Source of the DNA: Aphrocallistes beatrix
Taxonomy: Eukaryota > Porifera > Hexactinellida > Sceptrulophora > Aphrocallistidae
Reading direction: 5' to 3'
Length of the DNA stretch: 64,000 bases
Assembly: GCA_963281255.1 (NCBI GenBank)
Contig: OY725490.1
Location: 2,852,001-2,916,000, forward strand
This document shows, in pieces, positions 49,501-58,751 of this stretch (position 1 is the first letter of the stretch; each line of letters starts with the position of its first letter). The translations under genes and the position numbers were made by a program. Below the pieces are notes generated by a model. It had not been told where the DNA came from, did not search any database, and saw only the letters and a program-made list of their open reading frames with translations.

Positions 49501-52500
49501 TGATCTCGTTAACATTTTAACACACCCACATGTTACAGGTGATAGCGAGGAAACCGTCCTATGAAATAGGGACCAGTGCCAAGCTCTCCCTCCCCACACC
49601 TGTGACCACACAGGGAGCAAGCAGTGTGTCCGCCGTCTGGCGCCTAGATACCTCCCAGCTGACAGAAGATGACCTCATAGACCCGGATGTACTGCTGGAT
49701 GCTGCCGACCTCGTTAAGCCAGACCCCAGCTCCCTCAAGGTCAGTGGATGGGACAAGTTCTGCATAGGAAGTTTGATTGATAGGAAACTAGATCGATTTA
49801 AACTGATTCTAGCAGTAGAGACCATTATACAGTCGACTCCGCTTAATAGGACCACATCGGTCAGAGGACATTTTGGCCCGATTAAGTCAAGAACTTTATT
49901 AACCGAAAATATGTTGTATTAGCTTCTATGTGTGAGAACTATTCCGGTCCTGCCAAAAGTGGTCCGATTAAGCGGAGTCGACCGTATTTCACTCTTATAA
50001 TATCCAAATTTCATATTTCTGCCTAGGCCGGATGCGACCCGAATAAAGGGAAGAAGAGAGCTTGCAAGAACTGTACGTGTGGCCTGTCAGAGGCGCAAGA
50101 AAAAGAGTCTGAACCTGTGGCCAAGTCTGCCTGCGGGAGTTGTTACCTCGGGGACGCGTTCAGATGTTCCTCCTGTCCTCACAAGGGTCTCCCTCCCTTC
50201 AAACAGGGGGAGCAAGTCAAGATAAGTGCTCAGCTGTTAGAACCGGATATTTAATGTTAATGTTCAATACTCATTTCATGCTAGATTTACTTGTGCTATC
50301 TCATGAGGTGTTTAGAGGGTGATAACACATGGAGCAAGGAATGTTATAGAATGAACAAGTGGAATAGTATCCCACTTTCCGAGTTGTGGGAACAGTATAA
50401 TCGATTTGAACTGAATTTATTTCAATAACCTAAAACAATTTTAATATCTGCCTGAAGGAGTGAGTGTATCAGATAATTTGGGAGGATGGAGGGACATTGG
50501 AATGAAAACCATATAAAGTATTTTGAAATAATTACTTCCAGATTCCATTCTAATAACAAGAAATGCACAAATGAGGAAAGTTCAAACATTTAAAACTTCA
50601 AACTATCACTAGCTCATAATTCATATTAATGTGAATTGCTTAATGTTATGTTAATTAATACGAACCTTGTCTATGGCTATAACTGGAGCACTGGTCTGAG
50701 TTGGCAAACTACAGGAGACAGCAGTATAAGAATAGCAATAGCTAATGTACTCTCAGAGTGAACTACTAAACAAGGTTAGGCATTTCCACAGGATTTCTGT
50801 GAGAATTCCCATAAGATTCTCTCATTGTTTTCCCCACAGGCCCTTAAGAATGACGAAACTTACAAGTTGGATTACAGCGATAAAAAAGTGGCATGATTAA
50901 CTGCCACCTGTCTGTTTCAGCTATGCCTATGCTATGCTGGGTATTATAAATTAATTTCAAAAGATCCCCATACATCCCCATCCTTGAAAATCCTTCTACC
51001 TTTGATAATCTTTATACTAGAAATGCTACCTTTTATCTTCAGCAGGCTTAGTTTGTTGTTTCTTTGCAGGAGGTACCTTGAAATAGAGTATATAAATCTT
51101 GAATTTTGTCACTAGGACATATCTGCTAGTTAAAGTTAGATAACTTACTTCTGTAGTCTGAGATGATTCAGATATGTCTTCACATGTTCTAGACAAAGTG
51201 AAAACACGGGTATTTATATTAGTGACTGAGTCAGAGGGATTATTGTTAGAGCTATACAGGAAATTAAATCTATGCTCTATAAGTATATCATTAAACAATT
51301 ACGAACACCCATCTCTGCTCATATTCAGTCAAATACGTAGGACGGATTTACTTGTTTGATCAAACAATACAAATATAGAGGTTATACTGTGTGTCTGCAT
51401 GAGATGAAAATGTTTGTTAAATATGAAAATGTTTGTTAAATATGAAAATTTTGGAACTAGCCATGTCTGTTTCCTTTATAAATCTTAATACAGTAGACGG
51501 GGACAGTTGAAATTTGTTCGTATTATCCGGAATGACTTACCTCTGTGTGGGATCAAATACCTGTTCGTATTAACGAGGTTCTACTGTATAATATTATGTC
51601 TATAAGTGGATATCAGGTAACCTCTTCCCTTAGGCTCTCTGAGTCACGTACTTATAAATATATTTTAGAAATAGTAATTACAGAATAACTTACTTTCAAA
51701 TTGTATAACTTAACATAGCGATGGCTAGCGTACAAACAAAAACTAACTTTACAGAGCAAATAAAGGAAACTAGAAAGAAGATAGAAGACAGCTTCAAGCG
51801 GTCTCATGAAGTTCTACGAGTCAGAGAGAATAACCTCCTCACTCGTGTTGAAGAGATAGAAACGGAGTTTAATAAGAAGACGCGAGAAATGAATGAAATG
51901 CTTGAAACTTTGGCTAAAGCTAAATCTTTTACTTCCGATAATTTTATCGCAAATAAGTTGAAGGATACTCGTGATATATTTCTAATGACAATTGATACAA
52001 AAATCGCAGAATTACGTCATGATATAGATCATGCAATAGAGTTTGAATGGGATCCTCTATTCGAAACTTACATAGAACAGCTCGGGAGTATTAAGCTAAA
52101 TGGTGAGTTGAACACTTCTCTCACCCGCACCTTCCCTCCTCAAGTCAAACCTGTCGTCCCTGACTACAAGACGAAACACCTCCCTACTGCTTACTCCTGT
52201 AAGAAACACACAGACCAGAAAGCTCCAGGAGAATTGTACGGTCCTAGCAGTCTAGCTATACACTACAAAACTGGAAATATTTACATAGCAGATGAGTGCA
52301 ACCATCGAGTACAAGTGTTTAGCTGTAACGGAGACTATCTATTTATGTTTAGTGAGAAAATGAATCACCCGATAGGAATTTGTATTTCTCTCAATAAAGT
52401 GATTGTTACACAATGCAGTGGTCACCGTATGAATGAGTACGAGTTAGGAGGTAAGCTAGTGAAGAGTGTTGGTAGTGAAGGGAGTGGAGAAGGACAATTC

Positions 52501-55500
52501 CAGTATCCACATGGTCTGGATGTCTCTGACAGAAATAACAATATCTACGTGTGTGATCGTGACAACAATAGAGTCCAAATCTTCACAGAGGATCTCAAGT
52601 TCCATTCCATGCTAGGAATAGGAGTGTTGAAGTGTCCACGTGACGTAAAGGTTCCAAGAGACAGAGTATTGGTGCTAGATGAGAGTGATTCGTGTTTGTT
52701 TGTGTTCAGTTCAGATCACGTTCTAACCAACAGACTCATAACTCGTGGTAATGATAAACAAACAAACGATCCATACTGCTTCGACATAGACAGAGAATAT
52801 AACATCATTATGAGTGACTACAGTAATCACTGTGTGTATGTATTTAGTCAGGAAGGAGAGCAGATACATAAGTTTGGTAAGGAAGGTCAGGGTTTGGGAG
52901 AGTTCAATTATCCGTATGGAATAGCACTAGATAACACAGGTCGGATTATTGTCGTGGATCAGAAGGATACTGCTCGTCTACAGATATTCTAATTAAACGT
53001 AATATTTAATACAGTACACCCTCGCTAGTCCGAACCTCACCAATCCGAACCCTCGCTAATCCGAACACTTCATTCTTAAAATCCGAACACCCAATATATA
53101 ATTTTATTTGATTCTATGATTTGAATAAACGTTTATAAACTTAAATTTATCATTAATATCGAGAAACCGCGTTAAATAAACATTCATAGCGAAATAATAT
53201 CCTTATTATTCTAATAATACAAATTTATTATAATTAATGCCCTATTGTATTAGTGTTATTTCACTAATCGGAACAAATTCACTAATCCGAACGATTTTTT
53301 CGAACATTGGAACAGAGCTGTTCGGATTAGCGAGGGTGCACTGTAACGCCGTATTTTGTTGAACTATGTATAATTCACTTTTTTCCTAATCTCACGCTAT
53401 TACGTATAGTCATAACTTACTTCTTTTGCTTCGCACTTGTTGCATTGGAAAATCTGAATTCGTCCTAAATACAAAATATGAATTTTAAAATGTGTTAGAA
53501 TTATTCCTATCAGTGTTAATTTGCTCATGCATGTACTAAATAACTTTATATTTGTAAACTACAGTTATACCTATACTGGTTATTCAAGGGACTGAACAAA
53601 AGTGGTTACAAACAGGTTGTCGCCTTCATAGACTATTGAGCCTCATATCGTTAGAGACGGGATAATACAAAAACCATAATTTGATATGATATCGAGGACA
53701 TTCTAGTCATAGTATGCAGTAACTAGCAACGCATTACTGATCATAAGATTCAGGTGTGGTTACATTTGTAGGCAAAACTTGAACAACCAAGATAATTGGG
53801 ACATGTTATCCGGATTTATATCCAGGAATGAATCGCAATAGGATCTAAACTCACGCTGAATTGGAGCGAATTATCAGTGCTTGATTGTGTCGTGAGAGAG
53901 CGAGGATTTGAAAATTTAAATTCTGGATATATCTAAAGTGAATAGAATTGAACATATTTCTGTTTTATTTTTCACACGAATAGGAATGTGAAGAACCTCC
54001 TGTATCTCTAGCAATTCTTGTTCACAAGTTTTTCTATTCAAAAACAAATAAAAATATAAATATTCCCTGACAAAAAATTTGCACTTGATGATAAATACAT
54101 TACCTGGTGCTATTTTCTACCTCAATTAGTTGGGATGCCTACATACGTATAAATTCTGATATATTATTTTATCACACATTGAATATAGTAAAATTTACTA
54201 AAACAAACCTTGGAAAGTTGTTTAACATATTCCATTTCAGTTCTCTGAATAATTCTCCTAAATTATCAATAACAAGTTATACCTGGAGTTAACAGTACTA
54301 CTAATTTAATACTATCTCCTGGTGTAACTAAATGATGTTGAACTATATCATTGACGGATAAAGCATTAAAACGCGCTTTTCCTATGCAATATTAGCAAAA
54401 TTCAAGAAATCAAGTATAATAAAGACTATTTGAAATAGTCAAGTATAGCAATAGTATATTTAATCTCTGGAAAAATATTCTTACGTATAGCCGATATTTT
54501 CTATAGTTTTTAGATAGAAAGAAATCTGTACCCCAGATATGGTTATTTTAACCGTAGAATGCCCAGAGGGGACACAGTGTCCGCGATATCGCGGATGTCT
54601 CCCAACCACTATGACACTGAAGCCATAAACGTGCGAAGCCATATAAATGCTGGGCATTCTACAGTTAAACCAGAATGTTCTTACAAGTATATCCAGTGTC
54701 CATATAACCGGTTCCTTAGTATTTCTGATACGATGAATTTTAAATCAAAATATATATTATTTACAGAAAATTCTGCCTTATTTTTAAAATTTTAAAAAAA
54801 ATATTATCGCTATCATTTTATCTATCGATCATTTTTCGCCCCTCTAATCCTCACGAAGAGAGGAAGCTAATTTGTATCACTTTATCAACACTCACTCCTT
54901 CTCTTTCAATTCAGCTTTATTTTTCTCCACCTCCTGAAGAAAAGAGAATATTAATTGATTTGAAACTCCTGAACACTCAATATACTCCTCAGACTCACCT
55001 TTAAAATCTCATCTTTAATATCAAACAACTTTCTTCTCTTTGAAGCCTGGCGAAGATTTTTAAAATTTAATCGTTTCAATTCTAATTTCTAATACACTCA
55101 CCGGCAATGGGAATATGGGAGACTCCCTCATTGGGATCTTTTTCACATCCTAAAATGATTGTGACGAACTCGTAAATGAAAACAAATCGCTTCAGTTCAG
55201 TGATAGCAAAGTCCATATCTTACCGTGAGAGGAGAGGAGAACTCTGCTACTGCTTCCTTCATCATCGTTCTAGCTTCTGGAGTTATCACGTTGTAAGCTA
55301 AATCACGTTAAATGAGCCATATTTAGGGGAAGTTTGCGAAATAGTTTGACTTAGAGTTTTTAAAATGGAGAGAGTGGGAAAATGCTGAACATTCCAGTCA
55401 AAAGTAAACAAGTATGGGCTGTAAAATAATAATAATGAATTCTGCGGCAGTGTTAAGATCGAAACAAATCAGCAGGAGCCATTCTCTAGCCCGGATCATC

Positions 55501-55926
55501 CCGGAATTCCATTAAAAAACGCGGGATTCGCTAATTAAATCTTCTAAATATTCGCCTTAAAAATTCCCAGCAGTCTTGGAGGATAATCACATCGAGCTCA
55601 CTTAGATTGAATTCCTCAATTCTGCAGGCCTACTCTACTACTCAAATCTATCAGTAATTAATCCAATGTCAGTATCCAACTTACTAGATCTTCTGCTGGG
55701 TGGAGTTTTTATCATGTAGGATGAGAGCTAGACAATTATAATGTGATTACATTCTGAATCATTGCTGTTAATCCAGTGAGGAGTTACTCCTTACGGGTAG
55801 GGGAGACTTGGTTTTCTTAGTTGAAGGTGAGTCTGACATCGCTGCTAGGCAGGCCTTGACTTCCTTGACACTGCGGAAGTTCGCTCTTCGAGAGCAGTAA
55901 GGGTTGATTCTACCCGTCACACCAGC
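43569..55926 (-). CDS. NUP153: Nucleoporin Nup153 homologue
   Basis: Supported exons, 5' to 3': 55926-55795, 55727-55685, 55297-55224, 55149-55102, 55046-54999, 54933-54896, 54381-54283, 53464-53421, 48121-47957, 45845-45690, 45575-45529, 45412-44950, 44653-43569. Nup153 features in order: [20 protein letters not shown] and AEFSSPLT (human SYGVTSSTARRILQ.. KMSSPLA), then [14 protein letters not shown]; two RanBP2-type zinc fingers, [20 protein letters not shown] and [20 protein letters not shown], one per exon, plus a degenerate half-finger [10 protein letters not shown]; and a long S/T/P-rich FG region ending FKTAKRRLR like human IKTAVRRRK. It is a nuclear-basket nucleoporin. The junctions 54896/54381 and 44950/44653 do not match in phase, so a small exon or another splice site is missing at each. 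The introns contain CIAPIN1 and two NHL copies on the opposite strand. A possible first exon is at 58331-58272. Confidence 0.85.
45930..46593. other. Nup153 intron stretch before NHL copy E
   Basis: AT-rich. It contains a short dispersed sequence (CTAAAGGAGCGTATTGCGCT, 46341-46360) that recurs near 63630 as CTAAAGGAGTGTCTCACGCT. No gene; it probably carries the copy E promoter. Confidence 0.4.
46594..47859 (+). pseudogene. Coiled-coil/NHL-repeat protein, copy E (one premature stop)
   Basis: Full length (422 codons) and colinear with the other copies, on the + strand in an intron of Nup153. The only break I see is TGA at 47173-47175 (codon 194) where the other copies have CGA (Arg) in NHRVQVF: a single C-to-T change at a CpG. 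Upstream it encodes a complete coil; downstream the rest of the propeller is open. Loop pairs are NY/DY in blade 1 and YR/DE in blade 6. It is either a very young pseudogene, an allele, or a readthrough/edited gene. Confidence 0.83.
48144..48730. other. Nup153 intron; 5' flank of CIAPIN1
   Basis: AT-rich and without repeats I can define. It should contain the CIAPIN1 promoter. No TATA-like or other site is convincing. Confidence 0.35.
48731..50254 (+). CDS. CIAPIN1: Anamorsin / CIAPIN1 (Dre2), cytosolic Fe-S assembly
   Basis: Three exons in phase, 48731-49228, 49539-49739, 50027-50254; 308 aa (human 312). The N-terminal methyltransferase-like domain contains [20 protein letters not shown] (human EILAEIARILRPGGCLFLKE). 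The linker has [20 protein letters not shown] (human DLIDSDELLDPEDLKKPDPA). The C-terminus has both cluster motifs: C-x9-C-x2-C-x-C (ending ACKNCTCGL) for a [2Fe-2S] cluster and C-x2-C-x7-C-x2-C ([15 protein letters not shown]). In the family it takes electrons from NDOR1 for the cytosolic Fe-S assembly machinery. It lies on the + strand inside an intron of Nup153. Intron 2 contains a MITE. The first in-frame ATG is at 48731. Confidence 0.95.
49830..49984. mobile_element. Pogo/Tigger-like MITE in CIAPIN1 intron 2
   Basis: 155 bp bounded by TA, with ends CAGTCGACTCCGCTTAATAG and GATTAAGCGGAGTCGACCG. This is the cleanest copy of the family in the window. Confidence 0.8.
50255..51490. other. Nup153 intron stretch after CIAPIN1
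   Basis: No gene seen. Fragment of the CAGGGTTGCC MITE family near 50775-50840. A possible minus-strand exon at 51076-51030 ([15 protein letters not shown], with AG and GT borders) does not fit the phase of the next Nup153 exon, so I leave it out of the gene. Confidence 0.4.
51491..51586. mobile_element. 96-bp TA-flanked MITE
   Basis: Ends CAGTAGACGGGGACAG and GTTAACGAGGTTCTACTG-like (actual right end GTATTAACGAGGTTCTACTG), bounded by TA, with internal TTCGTATTA repeats. It lies 134 bp upstream of NHL copy F. Confidence 0.65.
51721..52992 (+). CDS. Coiled-coil/NHL-repeat protein, copy F (intact)
   Basis: A single exon, 423 aa, on the + strand in an intron of Nup153. The ATG at 51721 gives [20 protein letters not shown], the family start with two extra residues. 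Coil about 10-115, then the linker ([20 protein letters not shown], shared by all copies) and a six-blade NHL propeller. Loop pairs in blade 1 are YG/EC, in blade 3 QY/RD and in blade 6 NY/DQ, all different from copies A and B. The coil cassette resembles A in its last part ([16 protein letters not shown]) but not in the first. It is probably functional; the function is unknown. Confidence 0.85.
   Translation: MASVQTKTNFTEQIKETRKKIEDSFKRSHEVLRVRENNLLTRVEEIETEFNKKTREMNEMLETLAKAKSFTSDNFIANKLKDTRDIFLMTIDTKIAELRHDIDHAIEFEWDPLFETYIEQLGSIKLNGELNTSLTRTFPPQVKPVVPDYKTKHLPTAYSCKKHTDQKAPGELYGPSSLAIHYKTGNIYIADECNHRVQVFSCNGDYLFMFSEKMNHPIGICISLNKVIVTQCSGHRMNEYELGGKLVKSVGSEGSGEGQFQYPHGLDVSDRNNNIYVCDRDNNRVQIFTEDLKFHSMLGIGVLKCPRDVKVPRDRVLVLDESDSCLFVFSSDHVLTNRLITRGNDKQTNDPYCFDIDREYNIIMSDYSNHCVYVFSQEGEQIHKFGKEGQGLGEFNYPYGIALDNTGRIIVVDQKDTARLQIF
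53012..53343. mobile_element. Pogo-like MITE directly downstream of NHL copy F
   Basis: 332 bp bounded by TA, with ends CAGTACACCCTCGCTAGTCC and GGATTAGCGAGGGTGCACTG and several internal AATCCGAAC repeats. It starts 19 bp after the copy F stop codon and may supply its 3' end. A lone right end of this family is at 31668-31687. Confidence 0.8.
54543..54668. mobile_element. Short inverted-repeat element
   Basis: TTTAACCGTAGAATGCCCAG and CTGGGCATTCTACAGTTAAA form the ends, with a perfect small palindrome CGCGATATCGCG inside. No clear target duplication. Confidence 0.6.
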
Positions 55927-56205
55927 CTACACACACCACACATAATACAACACTGTATCAACGTGTTAATGTTATATATAATCTTGTGGATATTTGTGGA
56001 GTATCATGCAATTATTCATGCAATTATACAAGTTATTATCAAGAAAATTTTCTAGGCAAAAGTGGATTTTATGTAAACACAAAAATATTGTATACTCGAT
56101 ATTTCACCAATAAATTTTGTCGAATTGTGTTTGCTCAAGAAACTTTTTTATGAGGAAATCTGAATTTATTTACTAATATCATTATTTTTGGTCTTTACTA
56201 GCAGT

Positions 56206-57006
56206 ATGTACCGGCTGTTAAGATGCTATCCTCACTTCAGATCGATACTCCCTCTCTTCAATCGCGTCCGGCCTTTGACCACACTCCCACGTCTCTCTAC
56301 CCTACAACCACGTCCCATTACTACTCCCCAGCTACGCATAGCACGTAGAGGAATGTTCATACAGACATTCGATACTCCAAACCCTAACAGCCTCAAATTC
56401 ACCCCCGGGGTGCCCGTTCTGCCCCCTACCCTCCTCCAGCAGACGATTGCATTCACAGACAAACGTGAAACCATCGCGAGTCCCTTGGCAAGACAACTTT
56501 TCGCCCTGCCGGGTGTAGCGACAATTCTGTTGGGAGCGGACTTCATAACTATCACAAAAAATGAAGAGCAAGACTGGCCCGAGATGAAGCCTGAAATCTA
56601 CAGCGTCATAATGGACTTCTTCATCAGTGGAGTCCCTAGCGTGAATGAAGAGAAACTGAAGTGGCTGGAAGAGAGCAGAGGGGAGGAGGTGGTGACAGGG
56701 GATGAGGACGAGACGGTGCTCATGATCCGCGAAATAATCGACACCAGAATCCGTCCGACCGTCCAAGAAGACGGAGGTGACATTGTGTACAAGGGGTTCG
56801 AGGATGGGATTGTGAAGTTGAAGCTGCAAGGCGCCTGTGAAAGTTGTCCCAGTTCAGTGGTGACTCTGAAACACGGCATTCAAAATATGCTGCAGTTCTA
56901 TGTGAAAGAGGTGAAAGGGGTGGAAGAGGTGAGTGATGAAGAGGATCTGGTCACGACACGGGCCTTCCAACAGCTGGAGGAAAAGATTGAAAGCGAAAAA
57001 AGTTGA
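56206..57006 (+). CDS. NFU1: NFU1 mitochondrial Fe-S cluster scaffold, intronless
   Basis: 266 aa in one exon (human 254). The N-terminus is Arg-rich and lacks acidic residues over about 50 residues, as expected for a mitochondrial presequence. The Nfu N-terminal domain starts [19 protein letters not shown] (nearly identical to human), and the C-terminal NifU domain has [20 protein letters not shown] and the cluster-binding GACESCPSS (C-x2-C), then LKHGIQNML. The protein passes [4Fe-4S] clusters to mitochondrial targets such as lipoate synthase. It lies between the 5' exons of Nup153 and the ML gene, opposite in strand to both. The ATG at 56206 is the first in frame. Confidence 0.96.
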   Translation: MYRLLRCYPHFRSILPLFNRVRPLTTLPRLSTLQPRPITTPQLRIARRGMFIQTFDTPNPNSLKFTPGVPVLPPTLLQQTIAFTDKRETIASPLARQLFALPGVATILLGADFITITKNEEQDWPEMKPEIYSVIMDFFISGVPSVNEEKLKWLEESRGEEVVTGDEDETVLMIREIIDTRIRPTVQEDGGDIVYKGFEDGIVKLKLQGACESCPSSVVTLKHGIQNMLQFYVKEVKGVEEVSDEEDLVTTRAFQQLEEKIESEKS

Positions 57007-57116
57007 ATTATGAAAGCTCTTGTGTAGAATTCTAATGAATTCCTTTCTGTACGCGATTGAGATATAATTATACGTTAAAATAACTACCAACACAGTGGTT
57101 CCTCATATCTGCATTA

Positions 57117-57273
57117 CAGTAGATTCTCGTTAAGAAGAACACTGATAAGACGTAACTCCGGATAAGGAATTCCCTTTCTAAATCACTTTTATATGAAAGT
57201 ACATACAAAAACTTCGGTTAATACGAATTCCGGACAAAATTTTCCAGCCCTGCGTACTGACGAGAGTTGACTG
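57117..57273. mobile_element. TA-flanked MITE downstream of NFU1
   Basis: Ends CAGTAGATTCTCGTTAAGAA and ACGAGAGTTGACTG are imperfect inverted repeats next to TA; internal TTCGGTTAATACG resembles pogo-like MITEs. Confidence 0.6.
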
Positions 57274-57516
57274 TATTTTATTCGCCGATGAAATCAATCT
57301 AGGTAACCACCTCACAGGTCCTCTCCTTTAGGATTCGCTAAACACAAAATTCAACAATTCACAGCAAACTAAACATTTTAATTAATTAACTAGTATATTA
57401 ATCCAATACATTCATCGTTGGCATAAAGTTATAATTATGAGCAATCCTGGAATCAGCAAAGGTGAACAGCAGCTGTAATGAGGTTATAAGTAAGATTAAT
57501 GCATGGCAGGATTTCT

Positions 57517-58038
57517 TTAACTTATTTTCGAGTTGACTATAATGCAGCCTACTCTGCCTGCCTGATCTTTGATTTCCATCTCTGCCTTGAATTCTATCTT
57601 CGGAGCAGCACTTGGAATCTTTTTCGTGATTGTCAGGACATGCTCTCCAGGGTTTAAAGGTAGAGTGATCAAATCTTTGAGTGGAACATCTTTTTTGAAC
57701 ATCAGAATTCCAAATGTATAAACTTTCAAGTCCAGATTTCCACTAGTGATCGTTTTCTTGACATCTAAAGTGAACGTTACAACCATATTCGCCCCGGGTT
57801 TCAAAGGTTGTGGCGTTAATTTCACATTCTTAATAACCATATCAGTTTTTACGCCAGGACACGCATTCACGGAATATCCCAACTCTACCTCCCTGTCAAT
57901 ATCCTCCTTTCCAATCTCCTCCGTTTGCTTGCACGGTTTCTCGCTCTCTGAGCAAGTAGGATTGTTTTCAGATAAACTTCTCCCGAATAGAGAGAAGATA
58001 CAAATTAGTAGAACAAGAGTGGCTGTGCCAGCGTACAT
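57517..58038 (-). CDS. ML-domain (MD-2/NPC2-like) secreted lipid-binding protein
   Basis: 173 aa, single exon. The first ATG (58038) starts MYAGTATLVLLICIFSLFGR, a clear signal peptide. The mature part has an acidic cysteine-bearing segment and then an ML-type beta sandwich: VNACPG, MVIKNVKLTPQPLKPGANMV, VTFTLDVKKTITSGNLDLKV, and a late CIIVNSKIS that would close the family disulphide. ML proteins bind sterols, phospholipids or glycolipids in lysosomes or outside the cell. The usual NPC2 sterol-pocket residues cannot be assigned. If the possible Nup153 first exon at 58331 is real, this gene lies in Nup153 intron 1 on the same strand. Confidence 0.75.
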   Translation of the reverse strand: MYAGTATLVLLICIFSLFGRSLSENNPTCSESEKPCKQTEEIGKEDIDREVELGYSVNACPGVKTDMVIKNVKLTPQPLKPGANMVVTFTLDVKKTITSGNLDLKVYTFGILMFKKDVPLKDLITLPLNPGEHVLTITKKIPSAAPKIEFKAEMEIKDQAGRVGCIIVNSKIS

Positions 58039-58271
58039 TTTAAAGATACAAGTAAAGTCTTGCAAAAAAAGCGAAATTAAATATAATTTAAATTAAACTG
58101 ACCTGATTTATACATAATTTCAAGGACTATTCAAATAATATACGTATGTACTCTGGTTAAAGAAAATCATTGCGATGACTAATAATCTGGTTCTGCTAAG
58201 TAAACTCTATTCTTTTATTCTATTCATGTCGGGATTCATGTTACAATAGAAATACAGATAACTTTACTTAC

Positions 58272-58331
58272 AGCTTGCATCCTCCTGAGGGGAGACGCGA
58301 GGGGAGAGACTGAGGGGGACCTGTTAGACAT
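58272..58331 (-). other. Possible first coding exon of Nup153
   Basis: ATG at 58331, then 20 codons (MSNRSPSVSPLASPLRRMQA), then a good donor GTAAGT. It ends in phase 0, as does the acceptor side of the exon at 55926, giving [15 protein letters not shown], which loosely resembles the N-terminus of human Nup153 (RRCHQGPIKPY). If true, NFU1 and the ML gene are both inside this intron. A short upstream frame overlaps the ATG. Confidence 0.4.
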
Positions 58332-58751
58332 CGATCTTCATGAGATGTTCAAAAACGTAGCTTTGAATGCTGAGCTAATTAGAATGGAAGAGAACAGAAA
58401 ACAGGAATTAAATTGTTAATTCAATAGCAAGTTTAATTTCAAAACAGAAGCCACAATTATGATATCAAAAAGAAAAAGGATTATACTCAAAAAGTAAAAT
58501 CTTAAATTTTAATATCTCCACGCGGGCTTTTAGCTAGTCAATATGAATAGTTCAGTTAGAAGATTATTAAGCAATGAAAAGTGAAAAATCAAAGCTTGCA
58601 AGTGTAATCTCTACCAAAATATTATCTCAATAAATGTCTTGTATAGCCTGATAGAAGTGAGATCTGTGAATAAAGAGGAGAAAAAAGTTTAATCAAGTGA
58701 CAATTAAAACAGAATCAAGTGACGTGGCCGTATTCGTAACAACACAGCGCA
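58332..58751. other. Spacer downstream of the MSP-like/RING gene
   Basis: AT-rich, no gene seen. It probably holds the MSP-like/RING 3' flank and the promoter of the gene to its left. Confidence 0.35.

Noticed and set aside
51030..51076. Minus-strand exon candidate for Nup153 ([15 protein letters not shown])
   Set aside because: It has AG/GT borders but ends in phase 2, while the next zinc-finger exon needs phase 0; the exon at 53421 joins that finger directly.
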